Of a stretch of 32,367 bases of DNA, positions 17,961 to 28,246 are shown one piece after another. The stretch is taken from assembly GCA_903881065.1 (NCBI GenBank), contig CAIRRW010000262.1, forward strand, positions 1-32,367, given 5' to 3'. Position 1 is the first letter of the stretch, and each line of letters starts with the position of its first letter. Both the position numbers and the translations under genes were made by a program. The notes under the pieces are model-generated. The model saw only the letters and a list, made by a program, of their open reading frames with translations. It ran no database searches and was not told the DNA's origin. Source of the DNA: an uncultured Bacteroidota bacterium (GTDB lineage: Bacteria; Bacteroidota; Bacteroidia; 2-12-FULL-35-15).

Positions 17961-18164
17961 TTATTTTACTCCTTCGCCCACTTTAGGCTTTGCGGTAGTA
18001 ACTGTATCCATGGCAGCAGAAACGCTTTTACTTGCAGCGTTGAACAAAGAGTCCATTTTTGCTTTTTTAGCGGCTTCGTCTTTTGCTTTTTGTTCAGCAG
18101 ATGGGCCACAAGAAATGATACTTAATGCACCAATAATAAATAAGAAAGAAAATATTTTTTTCAT
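17961..18164 (-). CDS. Small putative lipoprotein
   Basis: 67 aa MKKIFSFLFIIGALSIISCGPSAEQKAKDEAAKKAKMDSLFNAASKSVSAAMDTV...: signal peptide with lipobox-like SIISC followed by an Ala/Lys-rich helical segment. Confidence 0.7.
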   Translation of the reverse strand: MKKIFSFLFIIGALSIISCGPSAEQKAKDEAAKKAKMDSLFNAASKSVSAAMDTVTTAKPKVGEGVK

Positions 18165-18388
18165 TTTGTGATTTTTAGTTAATTAGTTTTAATCTATGAG
18201 GCAAAAGTAATTATAATGCTAAGTAATAATTTTGATATTCAGAATTTTAACTTTTTTTATAGGAAGCAACTGGAGATGAAATTAGATAATATATACATTA
18301 TCTAATTAAAACATTTGATAAAACACTTGTAAAAAATAACTACCTTTGAGAAGAATAAATTAAACAATTAACTTATAAAATAAATATT

Positions 18389-18994
18389 ATGGCTTTTGAA
18401 TTACCTAAATTAAATTATGCATACAATGCATTAGAACCACACATTGATGCTCGCACAATGGAAATACATCATACAAAACATCATCAAGCATATGTAACAA
18501 ATTTGAACAATGCTTTGGCTGGTTCGGATGCTGAGAAATTAAGTATTGAAGATATTTGTAAGAATATTTCTAAATATCCAATGCCAGTTCGTAATAACGG
18601 CGGGGGGCATTTTAATCACTCCATGTTTTGGAACATTATGTCACCAAATGCTGGAGGAGAACCAACAGGAGAATTAGCAGGAGCTATTAATTCAGCATTT
18701 GGAACATTCGCTGAATTCAAGAATCAATTCGCTGCTGCTGCTGCTACACGTTTTGGTTCAGGGTGGGCATGGCTTTTAGTAAAGGATAGTAAATTGGTAG
18801 TGAGTTCTACTCCTAATCAGGATAATCCATTAATGGATGTTGCAGACATAAAAGGTACTCCGATTTTAGGGATTGATGTCTGGGAGCATGCATATTATCT
18901 TCACTATCAGAATAGACGGCCTGATTATGTTGCTGCATTTTGGAATGTTATAAACTGGAATGAAGTTGCAAAACGTTTGAAAGAGGCGAAATAG
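18389..18994 (+). CDS. Superoxide dismutase (Fe/Mn family)
   Basis: 201 aa. [80 protein letters not shown] (DVWEHAYY metal site). Confidence 0.97.
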   Translation: MAFELPKLNYAYNALEPHIDARTMEIHHTKHHQAYVTNLNNALAGSDAEKLSIEDICKNISKYPMPVRNNGGGHFNHSMFWNIMSPNAGGEPTGELAGAINSAFGTFAEFKNQFAAAAATRFGSGWAWLLVKDSKLVVSSTPNQDNPLMDVADIKGTPILGIDVWEHAYYLHYQNRRPDYVAAFWNVINWNEVAKRLKEAK

Positions 18995-19153
18995 TATTTA
19001 TTTATTGTTACGCGAAAACGCAAGTTCATATAAGGGTTATACAGTAGTATTTCGCTTTTATGGATTTTGCGTTTTTTATTAATTGTATGTAAGATTATTA
19101 AATAATGAAGTTTCAACTTTAAATGGATTTAAATTCATAAAGATTAGTTTTAT

Positions 19154-19729
19154 ATGAAGGTAGGCTTGTTTTTTGGTTCTTTTAATCCAATACATGTCGG
19201 GCATATGGTCATTGCAAATTATATGCTTGAATATACCGATTTGGATAGAATTTGGTTCGTAATTTCTCCTCAGAATCCTTTGAAAGACAAGAAAAGTTTA
19301 CTTGATGAGAAGCAACGTTTGCACATGGTAAATTTGACAATCGGAGATAGCAATAAATACATGGCAAGTAATATCGAATTCAAACTTCCTAAACCATCAT
19401 ACACCATTAATACGTTAGCTCACTTGAATGAGAAATACCCTCAACACGAGTTTGTATTAATAATGGGTGCAGATAATTTAAAGACCTTTCATAAATGGAA
19501 AAATTATGAAGAGATTTTAAATCAGTATGAATTATATGTTTACCCACGGAATTACAGCGATGGAGGTAAGTTGGAAAAATATCCCAAAGTAAAATTGATA
19601 CCTGCCCCATTGATGGAAATATCATCAACGGCAATCAGGCAGGCAATAAAAGAAAAAAAGGATGTTCGTTATTTTATGTCGATTGAAGCATGGCAATATT
19701 TAAAATCAATGCACTTTTATGAAAAATAA
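19154..19729 (+). CDS. nadD: Nicotinate-nucleotide adenylyltransferase
   Basis: 191 aa. VGLFFGSFNPIHVGHMVIANYML, WFVISPQNPLK, FVLIMGADNLKTFHKWKNYEEI, SSTAIRQAIKEKKDVRYFM. Confidence 0.96.
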   Translation: MKVGLFFGSFNPIHVGHMVIANYMLEYTDLDRIWFVISPQNPLKDKKSLLDEKQRLHMVNLTIGDSNKYMASNIEFKLPKPSYTINTLAHLNEKYPQHEFVLIMGADNLKTFHKWKNYEEILNQYELYVYPRNYSDGGKLEKYPKVKLIPAPLMEISSTAIRQAIKEKKDVRYFMSIEAWQYLKSMHFYEK

Positions 19730-19765
19730 TATGTTCACGATTTTTTTTCTTCTTACTTTTGATCG

Positions 19766-20302
19766 ATGAATAATAGAAAATCTACTAACATGAAAATGAA
19801 GTTATTTAGTTGTTGTTTTATTTTGTTTAGCATAATGTTTCCTTTTTCGGAAATTTTTGCTCAGGCAAAATATAGTAAAGGATATATAATAATGCTGAAC
19901 AATGACACTTTGAAAGGGGAGATTAAATCGAATGCTAAAAGAACGTTTGATAATTTCACCAAAATTGCGTATAGAAAAAGTGATGGTAATGAAATTAAAA
20001 CTTTTCTTCCAAAGAAAGTAAAAGGATATTATGTTGATAGTAGTACTTATGTTTCAAAAAAGATTGATGATGAGGTGATGTTTGTAAAGCTGCTTTCATC
20101 CACCACTTCAACGGATAAAATATATGAGGTGCAAACCCAATACGATTCGATGAATGAAACAAAAGTCGCAACAGATTATTATATTGAGAAGGATAATAAG
20201 GATTTTGTCAAAATAAAATCGAAAAAATCAACTAAGTTGATCGAAGATGCAAAGGCGAAAAAGAAAAAAATAGAAGTTGTGGATTTAGAAGTAAAAGATT
20301 AA
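19766..20302 (+). CDS. Secreted hypothetical protein; start may be at the internal MKMKLFSCC (about 19790)
   Basis: 178 aa with signal peptide (LFSCCFILFSIMFPFSEIFAQ) then GYIIMLNNDTLKGEIKSNAKR..., a pattern common in uncharacterised Bacteroidota secreted proteins. Confidence 0.7.
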   Translation: MNNRKSTNMKMKLFSCCFILFSIMFPFSEIFAQAKYSKGYIIMLNNDTLKGEIKSNAKRTFDNFTKIAYRKSDGNEIKTFLPKKVKGYYVDSSTYVSKKIDDEVMFVKLLSSTTSTDKIYEVQTQYDSMNETKVATDYYIEKDNKDFVKIKSKKSTKLIEDAKAKKKKIEVVDLEVKD

Positions 20303-20311
20303 TCTGTTAAA

Positions 20312-20761
20312 TTATCTTTTCTTCAAAAAAAATGTTCTCATTAAAATAGCACATTCATCTTGTAAAATGCCTGATACTATGTCCGTTTTAGGATGAAGTA
20401 CTTTTTTTTCATTCAATAGATTATACCCGCGTTTTGTATCTCTGGCTCCAAAAACTAATTTGCCAAGTTGAGACCATCCAATTGCTCCTGCACACATTAC
20501 ACAAGGTTCAAGGGTAACATAAAGTGTACATTCGTCCAAATATTTCCCTCCTAAATAATTTGCTGCAGCTGTTATCACTTGCATTTCTGCATGTGCTGTT
20601 ACATCAGTTAACCTTTCAGTTAGATTATGAGCACGTGCAATTATTCTGTTATTGCAAACTACAATAGCTCCTATAGGGATCTCTTCCTCATCAAATGCTT
20701 TCTGGGCTTCCTTTAATGCTTCATACATAAAATATTCGTTACTTAAAACAGTTAATTCCAT
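20312..20761 (-). CDS. tadA: tRNA-specific adenosine deaminase
   Basis: 149 aa. AHAEMQVITAA and LEPCVMCAGAIGWSQLGKLVFGARD: zinc-dependent deaminase motifs HAE and PCxxC. Confidence 0.94.
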   Translation of the reverse strand: MELTVLSNEYFMYEALKEAQKAFDEEEIPIGAIVVCNNRIIARAHNLTERLTDVTAHAEMQVITAAANYLGGKYLDECTLYVTLEPCVMCAGAIGWSQLGKLVFGARDTKRGYNLLNEKKVLHPKTDIVSGILQDECAILMRTFFLKKR

Positions 20762-20859
20762 TCGGTAAAGATAAGGCAGAATTATTATCTCTCCATTATC
20801 AACTTATTATTTGATAATAAAATAATTTTAACAACCTTTGACAACTGAAAAAATAAGAG

Positions 20860-23547
20860 ATGAAACATACAAAGCACCTTTTCATTATTGTTATTGCGGT
20901 TATATTTTATTCATGCAATGTTTTTAAGAAATCAAATGAGACTACACAGGCATTACCTGTAATCAATTTAGATACAATCGAGAAGGTAGCAAAGACTCCG
21001 CAGACACAGATATATCAGGCATCCGCCACTCGCTTTACTGATATTATTCATACAAAATTAGATGTGAGTTTTGACTTTACTAAGCAGTTTATGTATGGAA
21101 AAGCTACCATTACTGCTAAGCCTTATTTTTATCCAACCTCCTCGGTGGTTCTTGATGCAAGAGGAATGGAAATTAAAGAAGTTGATTTGGTTTATAATGA
21201 TATTCAGCGAAAAGATTATGTAAAACAAGATTCAAAACGAAAATATGAACCTGCAGAAGAAAAAGTTGTTGTCAAGAAGCCTTTAAAATATACCTATTCC
21301 AATGATATTCTCACTATTCAATTAGATAAAGAATATAGAAACACGGAACAGTATAATGTGTACGTAGATTATATAAGTAAGCCGAATGAATTAAAGAAGG
21401 GTGGTGGAAGTGCTGCTATTACTGATGATAAAGGCTTGTATTTTATTAATCCGGAGGGGAAAGAAAAGGATATACCCACTGAAATTTGGACACAAGGCGA
21501 AACGCAATCCAACTCTGCTTGGTTTCCGACTATTGACCGACCTAATGAACGGATGACTCAGGAAATATTTATAACTGTTGACAAAAAGTTTGTTACATTA
21601 TCTAACGGCGAATTAGTTTCTTCATCTGATAATGGCGATAATACCCGCACTGATTATTGGCGAATGGACTTGCCACATGCGCCTTACCTTGCCATGATGG
21701 CAATTGGCGAGTTTTCAATTGTGAAGGATAATTGGCGGGATAAGGAAGTTAATTATTATGTGGAGAAAGAATATGAACCATACGCAAAAGCCATATTTGG
21801 CGCTACTCCTGATATGATTGAATTCTTCTCTAATAGACTAGGAGTACCTTTTGCATGGAATAAATATTCACAGGTTGTAGTTCGCGATTATGTTTCTGGG
21901 TCAATGGAGAATACAAGCGCTACCTTGCATGGTGAGTTTATGAACCGTACAGACCGCGAATTAATTGACCGTAATAACGAAGAATATATTTCGCATGAAC
22001 TATTTCATCAATGGTTTGGTGATTTGGTTACTTGTGAGTCGTGGAGCAATCTGCCACTTAATGAATCCTTTGCAACTTATGGCGAATATCTTTGGGAAGA
22101 GCATAAACGCGGACGCGATGCTGCTGACTATTTAGATGCCAGATCACGTGAAAAATATTTAAATGAAGCCCAACAAAAACAGGTTCCTCTTATTCGGTTT
22201 CAGTATGATGATAGAGAAGAAATGTTTGATGGACATAGCTATGATAAAGGAGGACAGGTACTTCATATGCTCCGGAAGTATGTAGGTGATGATGCTTTTT
22301 TTGCTTCGTTAAAACTGTATCTTGAAACAAATAAGTTTAATTCGGTGGAGATACATAATCTCCGTTTGGCATTTGAACAAGTAACTGGCGAAGACCTCAA
22401 CTGGTTCTTTAATCAATGGTTCCTTTCGTCTGGACATCCTGATATCATTGTTCATTCAAACTATGATGAAACAAATAAAAAAGAAATGGTGGAGATTAAA
22501 CAAGTGCAGGATTTCTCGAAGACTCCATTGTTTATGCTTCCCATTTATGTTGATATATATGCAAATGGAAAAGTAAAGCGCGAGAGAATAACTGTTACCA
22601 AAGCGGATGATATATTTGAATTTGATACTGACACAAAACCCGATTTAGTTAATGTGGATGCTGAAAAACAATTATTATGCACTAAAAATGAATCTAAATC
22701 GATTACTGAATGGGCATTTCAGTATAAATATGCTCCCCTTTATCTTGATCGATACGAAGCTCTTACCCAATGTATTAAGAATATTAATGATTCTATCTGT
22801 GCAAGTACCGTGTTATTGGCATTGAACGATTCATTTTGGGGACTGCGCCAAGATGCGATTGAAGCATTGAAAGAAATTCCTGCAGGTCATGAAAAAGAAA
22901 TTAAAGAAAAACTTGTTAACCTTGCTAAAACAGATACAAAATCGGATGTGCGAGCAATTGCGATAGAATGTTTATCAATTAAATATACAGATAAAGATTT
23001 GGAAATTATATATGCAGATGCGTTGAAAGATAAATCGTATTATGTGTTGGGTTCCGCTTTATATGCTTATTCAAAGGTCAACCCGGAGGAAGCGATGCCG
23101 TTGGCTAAACAATATGAAAACGAAAAGAGCGTAGAGGTTTTGCGTGCCATTGCCGGTTTGTATGCTGATTATGGCGATGATGAAAACAACGAGTTCTTTA
23201 TAAAGTCAGAAAGGAAATTCAAAGGGTTTTCAGCTATTGGTTTCATTGGTGATTATACTTCATTCTTGAAGAATGGCAAGAAAGATGAAACCGTAAATGT
23301 TGGTGTTGACCTGTTGGCAAATATTATAAAAGATGAAAACACAATAAAGTGGGTGGCTTATTATGCCAAGAAATCAATTTTGGACCTTGCTTCCATGTAC
23401 AAAACAAAAGTGAAAACATTGACAGAAGAATTGAACAACTTAAATTCCGATGGTATCAATCCTTTTTCTAAAGAGTTGAAATATCAAATAAACGTTGCTA
23501 AAGCACAATATCAAAAACTCAGTGAAATTTTTGACAGGTTAAAATAA
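20860..23547 (+). CDS. M1 family metallopeptidase (aminopeptidase N-like), probable lipoprotein with C-terminal HEAT-like region
   Basis: 895 aa. Lipobox-like FYSCN, GSMENTSATLHG (GxMEN-type), HELFHQWFGDLVTCESWSNLPLNESFATYGEYLW (HEXXH-18-E), C-terminal alpha-helical repeats. Confidence 0.93.
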   Translation: MKHTKHLFIIVIAVIFYSCNVFKKSNETTQALPVINLDTIEKVAKTPQTQIYQASATRFTDIIHTKLDVSFDFTKQFMYGKATITAKPYFYPTSSVVLDARGMEIKEVDLVYNDIQRKDYVKQDSKRKYEPAEEKVVVKKPLKYTYSNDILTIQLDKEYRNTEQYNVYVDYISKPNELKKGGGSAAITDDKGLYFINPEGKEKDIPTEIWTQGETQSNSAWFPTIDRPNERMTQEIFITVDKKFVTLSNGELVSSSDNGDNTRTDYWRMDLPHAPYLAMMAIGEFSIVKDNWRDKEVNYYVEKEYEPYAKAIFGATPDMIEFFSNRLGVPFAWNKYSQVVVRDYVSGSMENTSATLHGEFMNRTDRELIDRNNEEYISHELFHQWFGDLVTCESWSNLPLNESFATYGEYLWEEHKRGRDAADYLDARSREKYLNEAQQKQVPLIRFQYDDREEMFDGHSYDKGGQVLHMLRKYVGDDAFFASLKLYLETNKFNSVEIHNLRLAFEQVTGEDLNWFFNQWFLSSGHPDIIVHSNYDETNKKEMVEIKQVQDFSKTPLFMLPIYVDIYANGKVKRERITVTKADDIFEFDTDTKPDLVNVDAEKQLLCTKNESKSITEWAFQYKYAPLYLDRYEALTQCIKNINDSICASTVLLALNDSFWGLRQDAIEALKEIPAGHEKEIKEKLVNLAKTDTKSDVRAIAIECLSIKYTDKDLEIIYADALKDKSYYVLGSALYAYSKVNPEEAMPLAKQYENEKSVEVLRAIAGLYADYGDDENNEFFIKSERKFKGFSAIGFIGDYTSFLKNGKKDETVNVGVDLLANIIKDENTIKWVAYYAKKSILDLASMYKTKVKTLTEELNNLNSDGINPFSKELKYQINVAKAQYQKLSEIFDRLK

Positions 23548-23571
23548 GCAGATAATTTATAGATTATCTGC
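23548..23571. terminator. Hairpin directly after the M1 peptidase stop codon, possible terminator between convergent genes
   Basis: GCAGATAAT-TTATAG-ATTATCTGC: perfect 9-bp stem, 6-nt loop. No clear U-run. Confidence 0.4.
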
Positions 23572-23626
23572 CAACTTTTGAGCAGTTAAGTTAGAATCTA
23601 TAGACTTTAGAGGAAAGTCGAGTGAA

Positions 23627-24616
23627 TTAGGATAATTTATCAGAAAGTATTTTCATTTCTATCATCGGAGAAATCCGCTCGTATAAAATATGATAAACAG
23701 CAGTGGTAATAGGCATATCCACTTTAAATTGTTTATTTATTTCGTGCACACATTTCGTTCCATAATAACCTTCTGCCACCATATTCATTTCCAGCTGAGC
23801 CGATTTTACAGAATAACCTTTTCCTATCATTCCTCCGAAAGTGCGGTTACGACTGAATTGCGAATAAGCAGTAACAAGCAAATCGCCGAGGTAAGCGGAG
23901 CTGTTAATATCTCTGTCAATAGGATGAACCGTATCCACAAAGCGTTTTATCTCCTGTATGCCATTCGAAATAAGTACCGCCTGATAATTATCACCGTATC
24001 CCAAACCATGACAAATACCGCTCGCGATAGCAAATACATTTTTTAATACCGCCGAATATTCCGTGCCGTAAATATCATCCGAAACGGTAGTTTTAATATA
24101 TCTGCAATTTAATTGCGAAGCCACAAAAGTAGCGTTATCCTTGCTTTGCGAAGCAATGGTTAAGTAAGAAAGTTTTTCCATCGCCACTTCTTCTGCATGG
24201 CAAGGACCGGAAATAACGCCAATGTTTTGCATGGGCATTTTATATTCGGTATTAAAAAATTCCCCGACAATTAAATTATGTTCCGGCACAATTCCCTTAA
24301 TCGCCGAAAACACTTGTTTGCCCTTAAAATCGGCTGTTGTAATTCCGGCAAGTGCATCTTTCAAAAAAGCAGAAGGCACAGCAAGTATCAATACATCAGC
24401 TTTGGAAATTACATCTTTCAAATCCGAATTTAAAGCCAGCTTTTCGGTATCAAACTGAACAGAAGTAAGGTAATTAGGATTGTGTTTATATTTTTTGATG
24501 TACTCAATTGTATCCGCATTCCTTATCCACCAATGTACTTCAGTTACATTGTTACACAACATTTTTACAAGCGCTGTTGCCCAACTTCCTCCACCTATTA
24601 CCGCTATTTTTTTCAT
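23627..24616 (-). CDS. gpsA: Glycerol-3-phosphate dehydrogenase [NAD(P)+]
   Basis: 329 aa. IAVIGGGSWATALVKML, VLILAVPSAFLKDAL, FSAIKGIVPE, VISGPCHAEEVAM, GTEYSAVLKNVFAIASGICHGLGYGDN. Confidence 0.96.
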   Translation of the reverse strand: MKKIAVIGGGSWATALVKMLCNNVTEVHWWIRNADTIEYIKKYKHNPNYLTSVQFDTEKLALNSDLKDVISKADVLILAVPSAFLKDALAGITTADFKGKQVFSAIKGIVPEHNLIVGEFFNTEYKMPMQNIGVISGPCHAEEVAMEKLSYLTIASQSKDNATFVASQLNCRYIKTTVSDDIYGTEYSAVLKNVFAIASGICHGLGYGDNYQAVLISNGIQEIKRFVDTVHPIDRDINSSAYLGDLLVTAYSQFSRNRTFGGMIGKGYSVKSAQLEMNMVAEGYYGTKCVHEINKQFKVDMPITTAVYHILYERISPMIEMKILSDKLS

Positions 24617-24625
24617 ATAAATTAT

Positions 24626-26416
24626 TTATTTAACAAAGAAATTTGGACCCTCCCTTTTAATCATTTCTTTTTCTGTAAGCGAAGTTAAAATCTTTTGAAT
24701 CTGCGATTTTGAAAATCCTTCACCAAGAGTTTCACTTATACTGTTAACTGTTGAAGGTACTGTATTTGTTATCACTTCAAGTATTTTTGTTTCTTCGGGT
24801 TTCAAAACAACAGCTGCTTTTTTAATTTCTTCAGGTCGCATTTGCGGAAAAAATAATACATCCTGAATAGAATGAGAATTAGTCATAATCATTGCCAGTC
24901 TGTCAATTCCAATACCAATACCGGATGTCGGCGGCATTCCATATTCCAGCGCACGCAGGAAATCCTGATCAATAAACATTGCTTCATCATCACCGCGTTC
25001 CATAAGCTGTGCCTGCTCTTCAAAACGTTCTCTCTGGTCGAGCGGGTCGTTTAATTCGGAATAAGCATTTGCAAGTTCCTTACCATTTACCATTAATTCA
25101 AATCGTTCAACAAGTCCTTCTTTGCTTCTATGTTTTTTAGTAAGCGGACTCATTTCAATAGGATAATCAGTAATAAAAGTAGGCTGAATATAATTGCCTT
25201 CGCACTTCGCACCAAATATTTCATCTATCAACTTTCCTTTACCCATCGAGTTATCCACAGGAATATTTAATTGTTTACATACATCGCGCAATTGATTTTC
25301 ATCCATTGCACTGATATCAATTCCGGTAAAATCTTTAATGGATTCAAACATAGTAACACGCTTGAAAGGGCGTTTAAAATCAATGGTTTTATCACCGACA
25401 ATCACTTGTGTTGTCCCATTCAAATCCATAGCAATTTTCTCAATCAATTCTTCGGTAACATCCATCATCCAATTGTAATCTTTATAAGCTACATAAAGTT
25501 CCATTACTGTAAATTCAGGATTATGAGTTCTGTCCATCCCTTCATTTCTAAAGTTTCTGGAAAATTCATATACACCATCAAATCCGCCAACAATCAATCT
25601 TTTCAAATATAATTCGTTTGCAATACGCAAGTACATCGGAATATTTAATGTGTTATGATGTGTTGTAAAAGGCCTTGCAGTGGCACCTCCCGGTATAGCC
25701 TGTAGCACTGGAGTATCCACTTCGAGATAACCTTTTGCATTATAAAAATCACGAATGGTATTCACCATTTTAGTTCGTTTCATAAAGGTTTCCTTCACAT
25801 GCGGATTGATTATCAGGTCCACATATCGCTGACGATAACGGAATTCAGGATCAGTAACTTCATCATGAGCAACCCCGTGTTCATCAATCTTTACAACCGG
25901 TAACGGACGTAAAGCTTTACTCAACATTTTAAAAGTTTCAACGTGTATTGATGTTTCACCCATTTTTGTAATAAAAACAAAACCGGTAACACCAATAATA
26001 TCGCCTATATCAGTATATTTTTTGAATAATAAATCATAAGTGGATTTATCCTCTTCCTTGCAAAGGTCATCACGTTTAATATAAAGTTGAATCCTACCTG
26101 TTGCATCCTGAAGACTAACAAAAGCAGCCTTTCCCATATCACGGATGCTCATAATGCGGCCAGCAATACTTATATGATTCAGCATTTCTGCTCTTTGCCC
26201 ACCTGTTGTTTCCAAAACACCTTGGGTCGTTGAAATTTGTTCTTTACTCCAACTATCTAAAATTCCTTTTGAAGTTGCATTTATCTCAAACAAATCCGCT
26301 GGATAAGCATCAATGCCCATTTTGGTAATGTCCGCAAGTTTATTTCTTCTTAATATTTCCTGTTCGTTTAATTCGTTGCTCATTTTATATTTATTGAATT
26401 TTCGGCAAATATACAT
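24626..26416 (-). CDS. lysS: Lysyl-tRNA synthetase (class II) with a C-terminal winged-helix-like extension; likely true start at about 26383 (MSNELNEQE)
   Basis: 596 aa. RYRQRYVDLIINPHVKETFMKRT, PGGATARPFTTHHNTLNIPMYLRIANELYLKRLIVGGFDGVYEFSRNFRNEGMDRTHNPEFTVMELY, PPTSGIGIGIDRLAMIMTNSHSIQDVLFFPQMRPE, then an extra segment of about 70 aa. Confidence 0.97.
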   Translation of the reverse strand: MYICRKFNKYKMSNELNEQEILRRNKLADITKMGIDAYPADLFEINATSKGILDSWSKEQISTTQGVLETTGGQRAEMLNHISIAGRIMSIRDMGKAAFVSLQDATGRIQLYIKRDDLCKEEDKSTYDLLFKKYTDIGDIIGVTGFVFITKMGETSIHVETFKMLSKALRPLPVVKIDEHGVAHDEVTDPEFRYRQRYVDLIINPHVKETFMKRTKMVNTIRDFYNAKGYLEVDTPVLQAIPGGATARPFTTHHNTLNIPMYLRIANELYLKRLIVGGFDGVYEFSRNFRNEGMDRTHNPEFTVMELYVAYKDYNWMMDVTEELIEKIAMDLNGTTQVIVGDKTIDFKRPFKRVTMFESIKDFTGIDISAMDENQLRDVCKQLNIPVDNSMGKGKLIDEIFGAKCEGNYIQPTFITDYPIEMSPLTKKHRSKEGLVERFELMVNGKELANAYSELNDPLDQRERFEEQAQLMERGDDEAMFIDQDFLRALEYGMPPTSGIGIGIDRLAMIMTNSHSIQDVLFFPQMRPEEIKKAAVVLKPEETKILEVITNTVPSTVNSISETLGEGFSKSQIQKILTSLTEKEMIKREGPNFFVK

Positions 26417-26516
26417 GCTCTGGAATAATAAATAATGAATAATGTGTCATTATTGATATTTTGTTGAGACAAAAAATGTACTTTTACATCTCAAAATCAA
26501 TAATAAGAAGAAAAAA

Positions 26517-27500
26517 ATGAAATCATTAGTTGAAAAATTTTCAAAACAATTAGCAGAGGCAATTAATATCGGTAATAATGCAAAATTGACCCAAACGCCA
26601 AACAAAATTTCTAATGTCTTAATATGCGGCCTTGGAGGTTCTGGTATTGGTGGAAGTATTGTTGCGGAATTGGTTGTGGCCAATGCCAATGTTCCGATAA
26701 ATGTTGCCAAAGGATATTTTATTCCTGCTTATGTTAATGAAAACACATTGGTAATTATTTCTTCTTACTCTGGAAATACCGAAGAAACATTGAATTGTTT
26801 TGAATTGGCAATTGCTAAAAAGGCAAAAATTGTGTGCGTTACTTCCGGTGGAAAAGTGGCAGAAGTTTCTCGAGCTAATAATATTGATTTTATCATAGTG
26901 CCTGGTGGAATGCCTCCACGTGCGTGCTTGGGATATTCTCTTACTCAATTATTTTTCATCTTAGGTTTTAATAAAATTATTACAAACGAATATAAAGCTG
27001 AATTGGAAGCTTCAATTAAATTAGTTGATTCAGAAGAAAATAGCATTATTGCGGAAGCAACTGCTGTTGCAAATAAAATACTTGGCAAAATACCCGTAAT
27101 CTATTCTACTACGTATAATGAAGGAATAGCAATTCGTTTCCGTCAGCAATTAAATGAGAACTCAAAAGTATTGTGCTGGCATCAGGTAATTCCGGAAATG
27201 AACCATAATGAACTTGTTGGATGGACTCAGAAAAATGATAATCTTTCTGTTCTTCTTTTTCTTGACAAAGATGAATATTCAAGAAATTTGACTAGAGTTG
27301 AAATAAATAAAGAAGTAATAAAAAAATACACGCCGCATATTACTGAAATATTTTCTAAAGGAAATTCAACAATTGAAAAAGCAATTTACTTTATTCATCT
27401 TGGTGATTGGATTTCTATTATTTTGGGCGAATTAAGAGGAGCCGACTTGATGGAAATTAATGTTATAAATCATTTGAAATCCAAGTTATCTCAAATTTAA
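26517..27500 (+). CDS. Bifunctional phosphoglucose/phosphomannose isomerase-type SIS-domain protein
   Basis: 327 aa. CGLGGSGIGGSIVAELV, VIISSYSGNTEETLNCFELA, GGMPPRACLGYSL, QVIPEMNHNELVGW. Confidence 0.9.
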   Translation: MKSLVEKFSKQLAEAINIGNNAKLTQTPNKISNVLICGLGGSGIGGSIVAELVVANANVPINVAKGYFIPAYVNENTLVIISSYSGNTEETLNCFELAIAKKAKIVCVTSGGKVAEVSRANNIDFIIVPGGMPPRACLGYSLTQLFFILGFNKIITNEYKAELEASIKLVDSEENSIIAEATAVANKILGKIPVIYSTTYNEGIAIRFRQQLNENSKVLCWHQVIPEMNHNELVGWTQKNDNLSVLLFLDKDEYSRNLTRVEINKEVIKKYTPHITEIFSKGNSTIEKAIYFIHLGDWISIILGELRGADLMEINVINHLKSKLSQI

Positions 27501-27502
27501 AT

Positions 27503-28204
27503 ATGCAGCAGGTTAGGTTTATAGATTTAGGATTGATAGACTATAAGCAAGCCTGGGATTTTCAGGAAAAATTATTTGATGGAATAGTTCAAACTAAAAT
27601 ATCAAATAGAAATTTAACTGAAAACCAACAACAACCAACCAATAATTACCTAATATTTTGTGAACATCCGCATGTTTATACGCTTGGTAAAAGTGGAGAT
27701 GAACAAAATTTACTTGTGAATGAAACTCAACTTAAAGAAAAGCAAGCAACTTATTATAAGATAAATCGAGGTGGGGATATTACATACCACGGTCCCGGAC
27801 AAATAGTTGGTTATCCAATCTTAGATTTAGATAATTTCTTTACGGATATTCATAAGTATTTGCGCTATTTGGAAGAAATGGTTATTCTTACTTTAAGGGA
27901 ATACGGAATCGAATCGGGGAGAAGTGAAGGTGAAACTGGGGTTTGGCTCGATACAGGAAATCCATTAAAAGTCCGTAAAATTTGTGCCATGGGAGTACGA
28001 GCAAGCAGGTGGGTAACGATGCATGGCTTTGCATTTAATGTAAATACTGATTTAGATTATTTTAATAATATTATTCCATGTGGTATTGTCGACAAGTCTG
28101 TAACTTCATTGAATAAAGAGCTTGGCTACGAAGTGAATGAGGAAGAAGTAAAAAATAAAATGAAAAATCACTTTGTAAACCTTTTCCAATGCCAACTTAT
28201 TTAA
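27503..28204 (+). CDS. lipB: Octanoyl-[acyl-carrier-protein]:protein N-octanoyltransferase
   Basis: 233 aa. EHPHVYTLGKSGDEQNLL, NRGGDITYHGPGQIVGYPILDL, KICAMGVRASRWVTMHGFAFNV (catalytic Cys/Lys context). Confidence 0.95.
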   Translation: MQQVRFIDLGLIDYKQAWDFQEKLFDGIVQTKISNRNLTENQQQPTNNYLIFCEHPHVYTLGKSGDEQNLLVNETQLKEKQATYYKINRGGDITYHGPGQIVGYPILDLDNFFTDIHKYLRYLEEMVILTLREYGIESGRSEGETGVWLDTGNPLKVRKICAMGVRASRWVTMHGFAFNVNTDLDYFNNIIPCGIVDKSVTSLNKELGYEVNEEEVKNKMKNHFVNLFQCQLI

Positions 28205-28246
28205 ACATTTATTGAGCTGTTGTGTTGTTGAAAGAAATACAAAATA

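Noticed and set aside
18315-18348. Possible promoter of the superoxide dismutase gene (TTG ... TACCTTTG)
   Set aside because: The -7-like box is good, but the nearest TTG is 23 nt away, outside the usual spacing; not strong enough to list.
23690-25612. Plus-strand ORFs opposite gpsA and lysS (23690..24046, 24222..24458, 24482..24688, 24872..25054, 25271..25612)
   Set aside because: Antisense to conserved genes with clear family motifs; no recognisable products.
26438-26454. AATAATG-TGT-CATTATT inverted repeat between lysS and the SIS isomerase gene
   Set aside because: 7-bp AT-rich arms in a repetitive AATAAT context; likely chance.
26450-26948. Minus-strand ORFs opposite the SIS isomerase gene
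   Set aside because: Antisense to the conserved GGSGIGGS region; shadow ORFs.
28201-28213. TTAAACATTTATT upstream of the MerR-type gene as a third complete operator
   Set aside because: Only a half-site; no matching TGTTTAA arm 16 nt upstream. Mentioned only as weak support in the operator finding.
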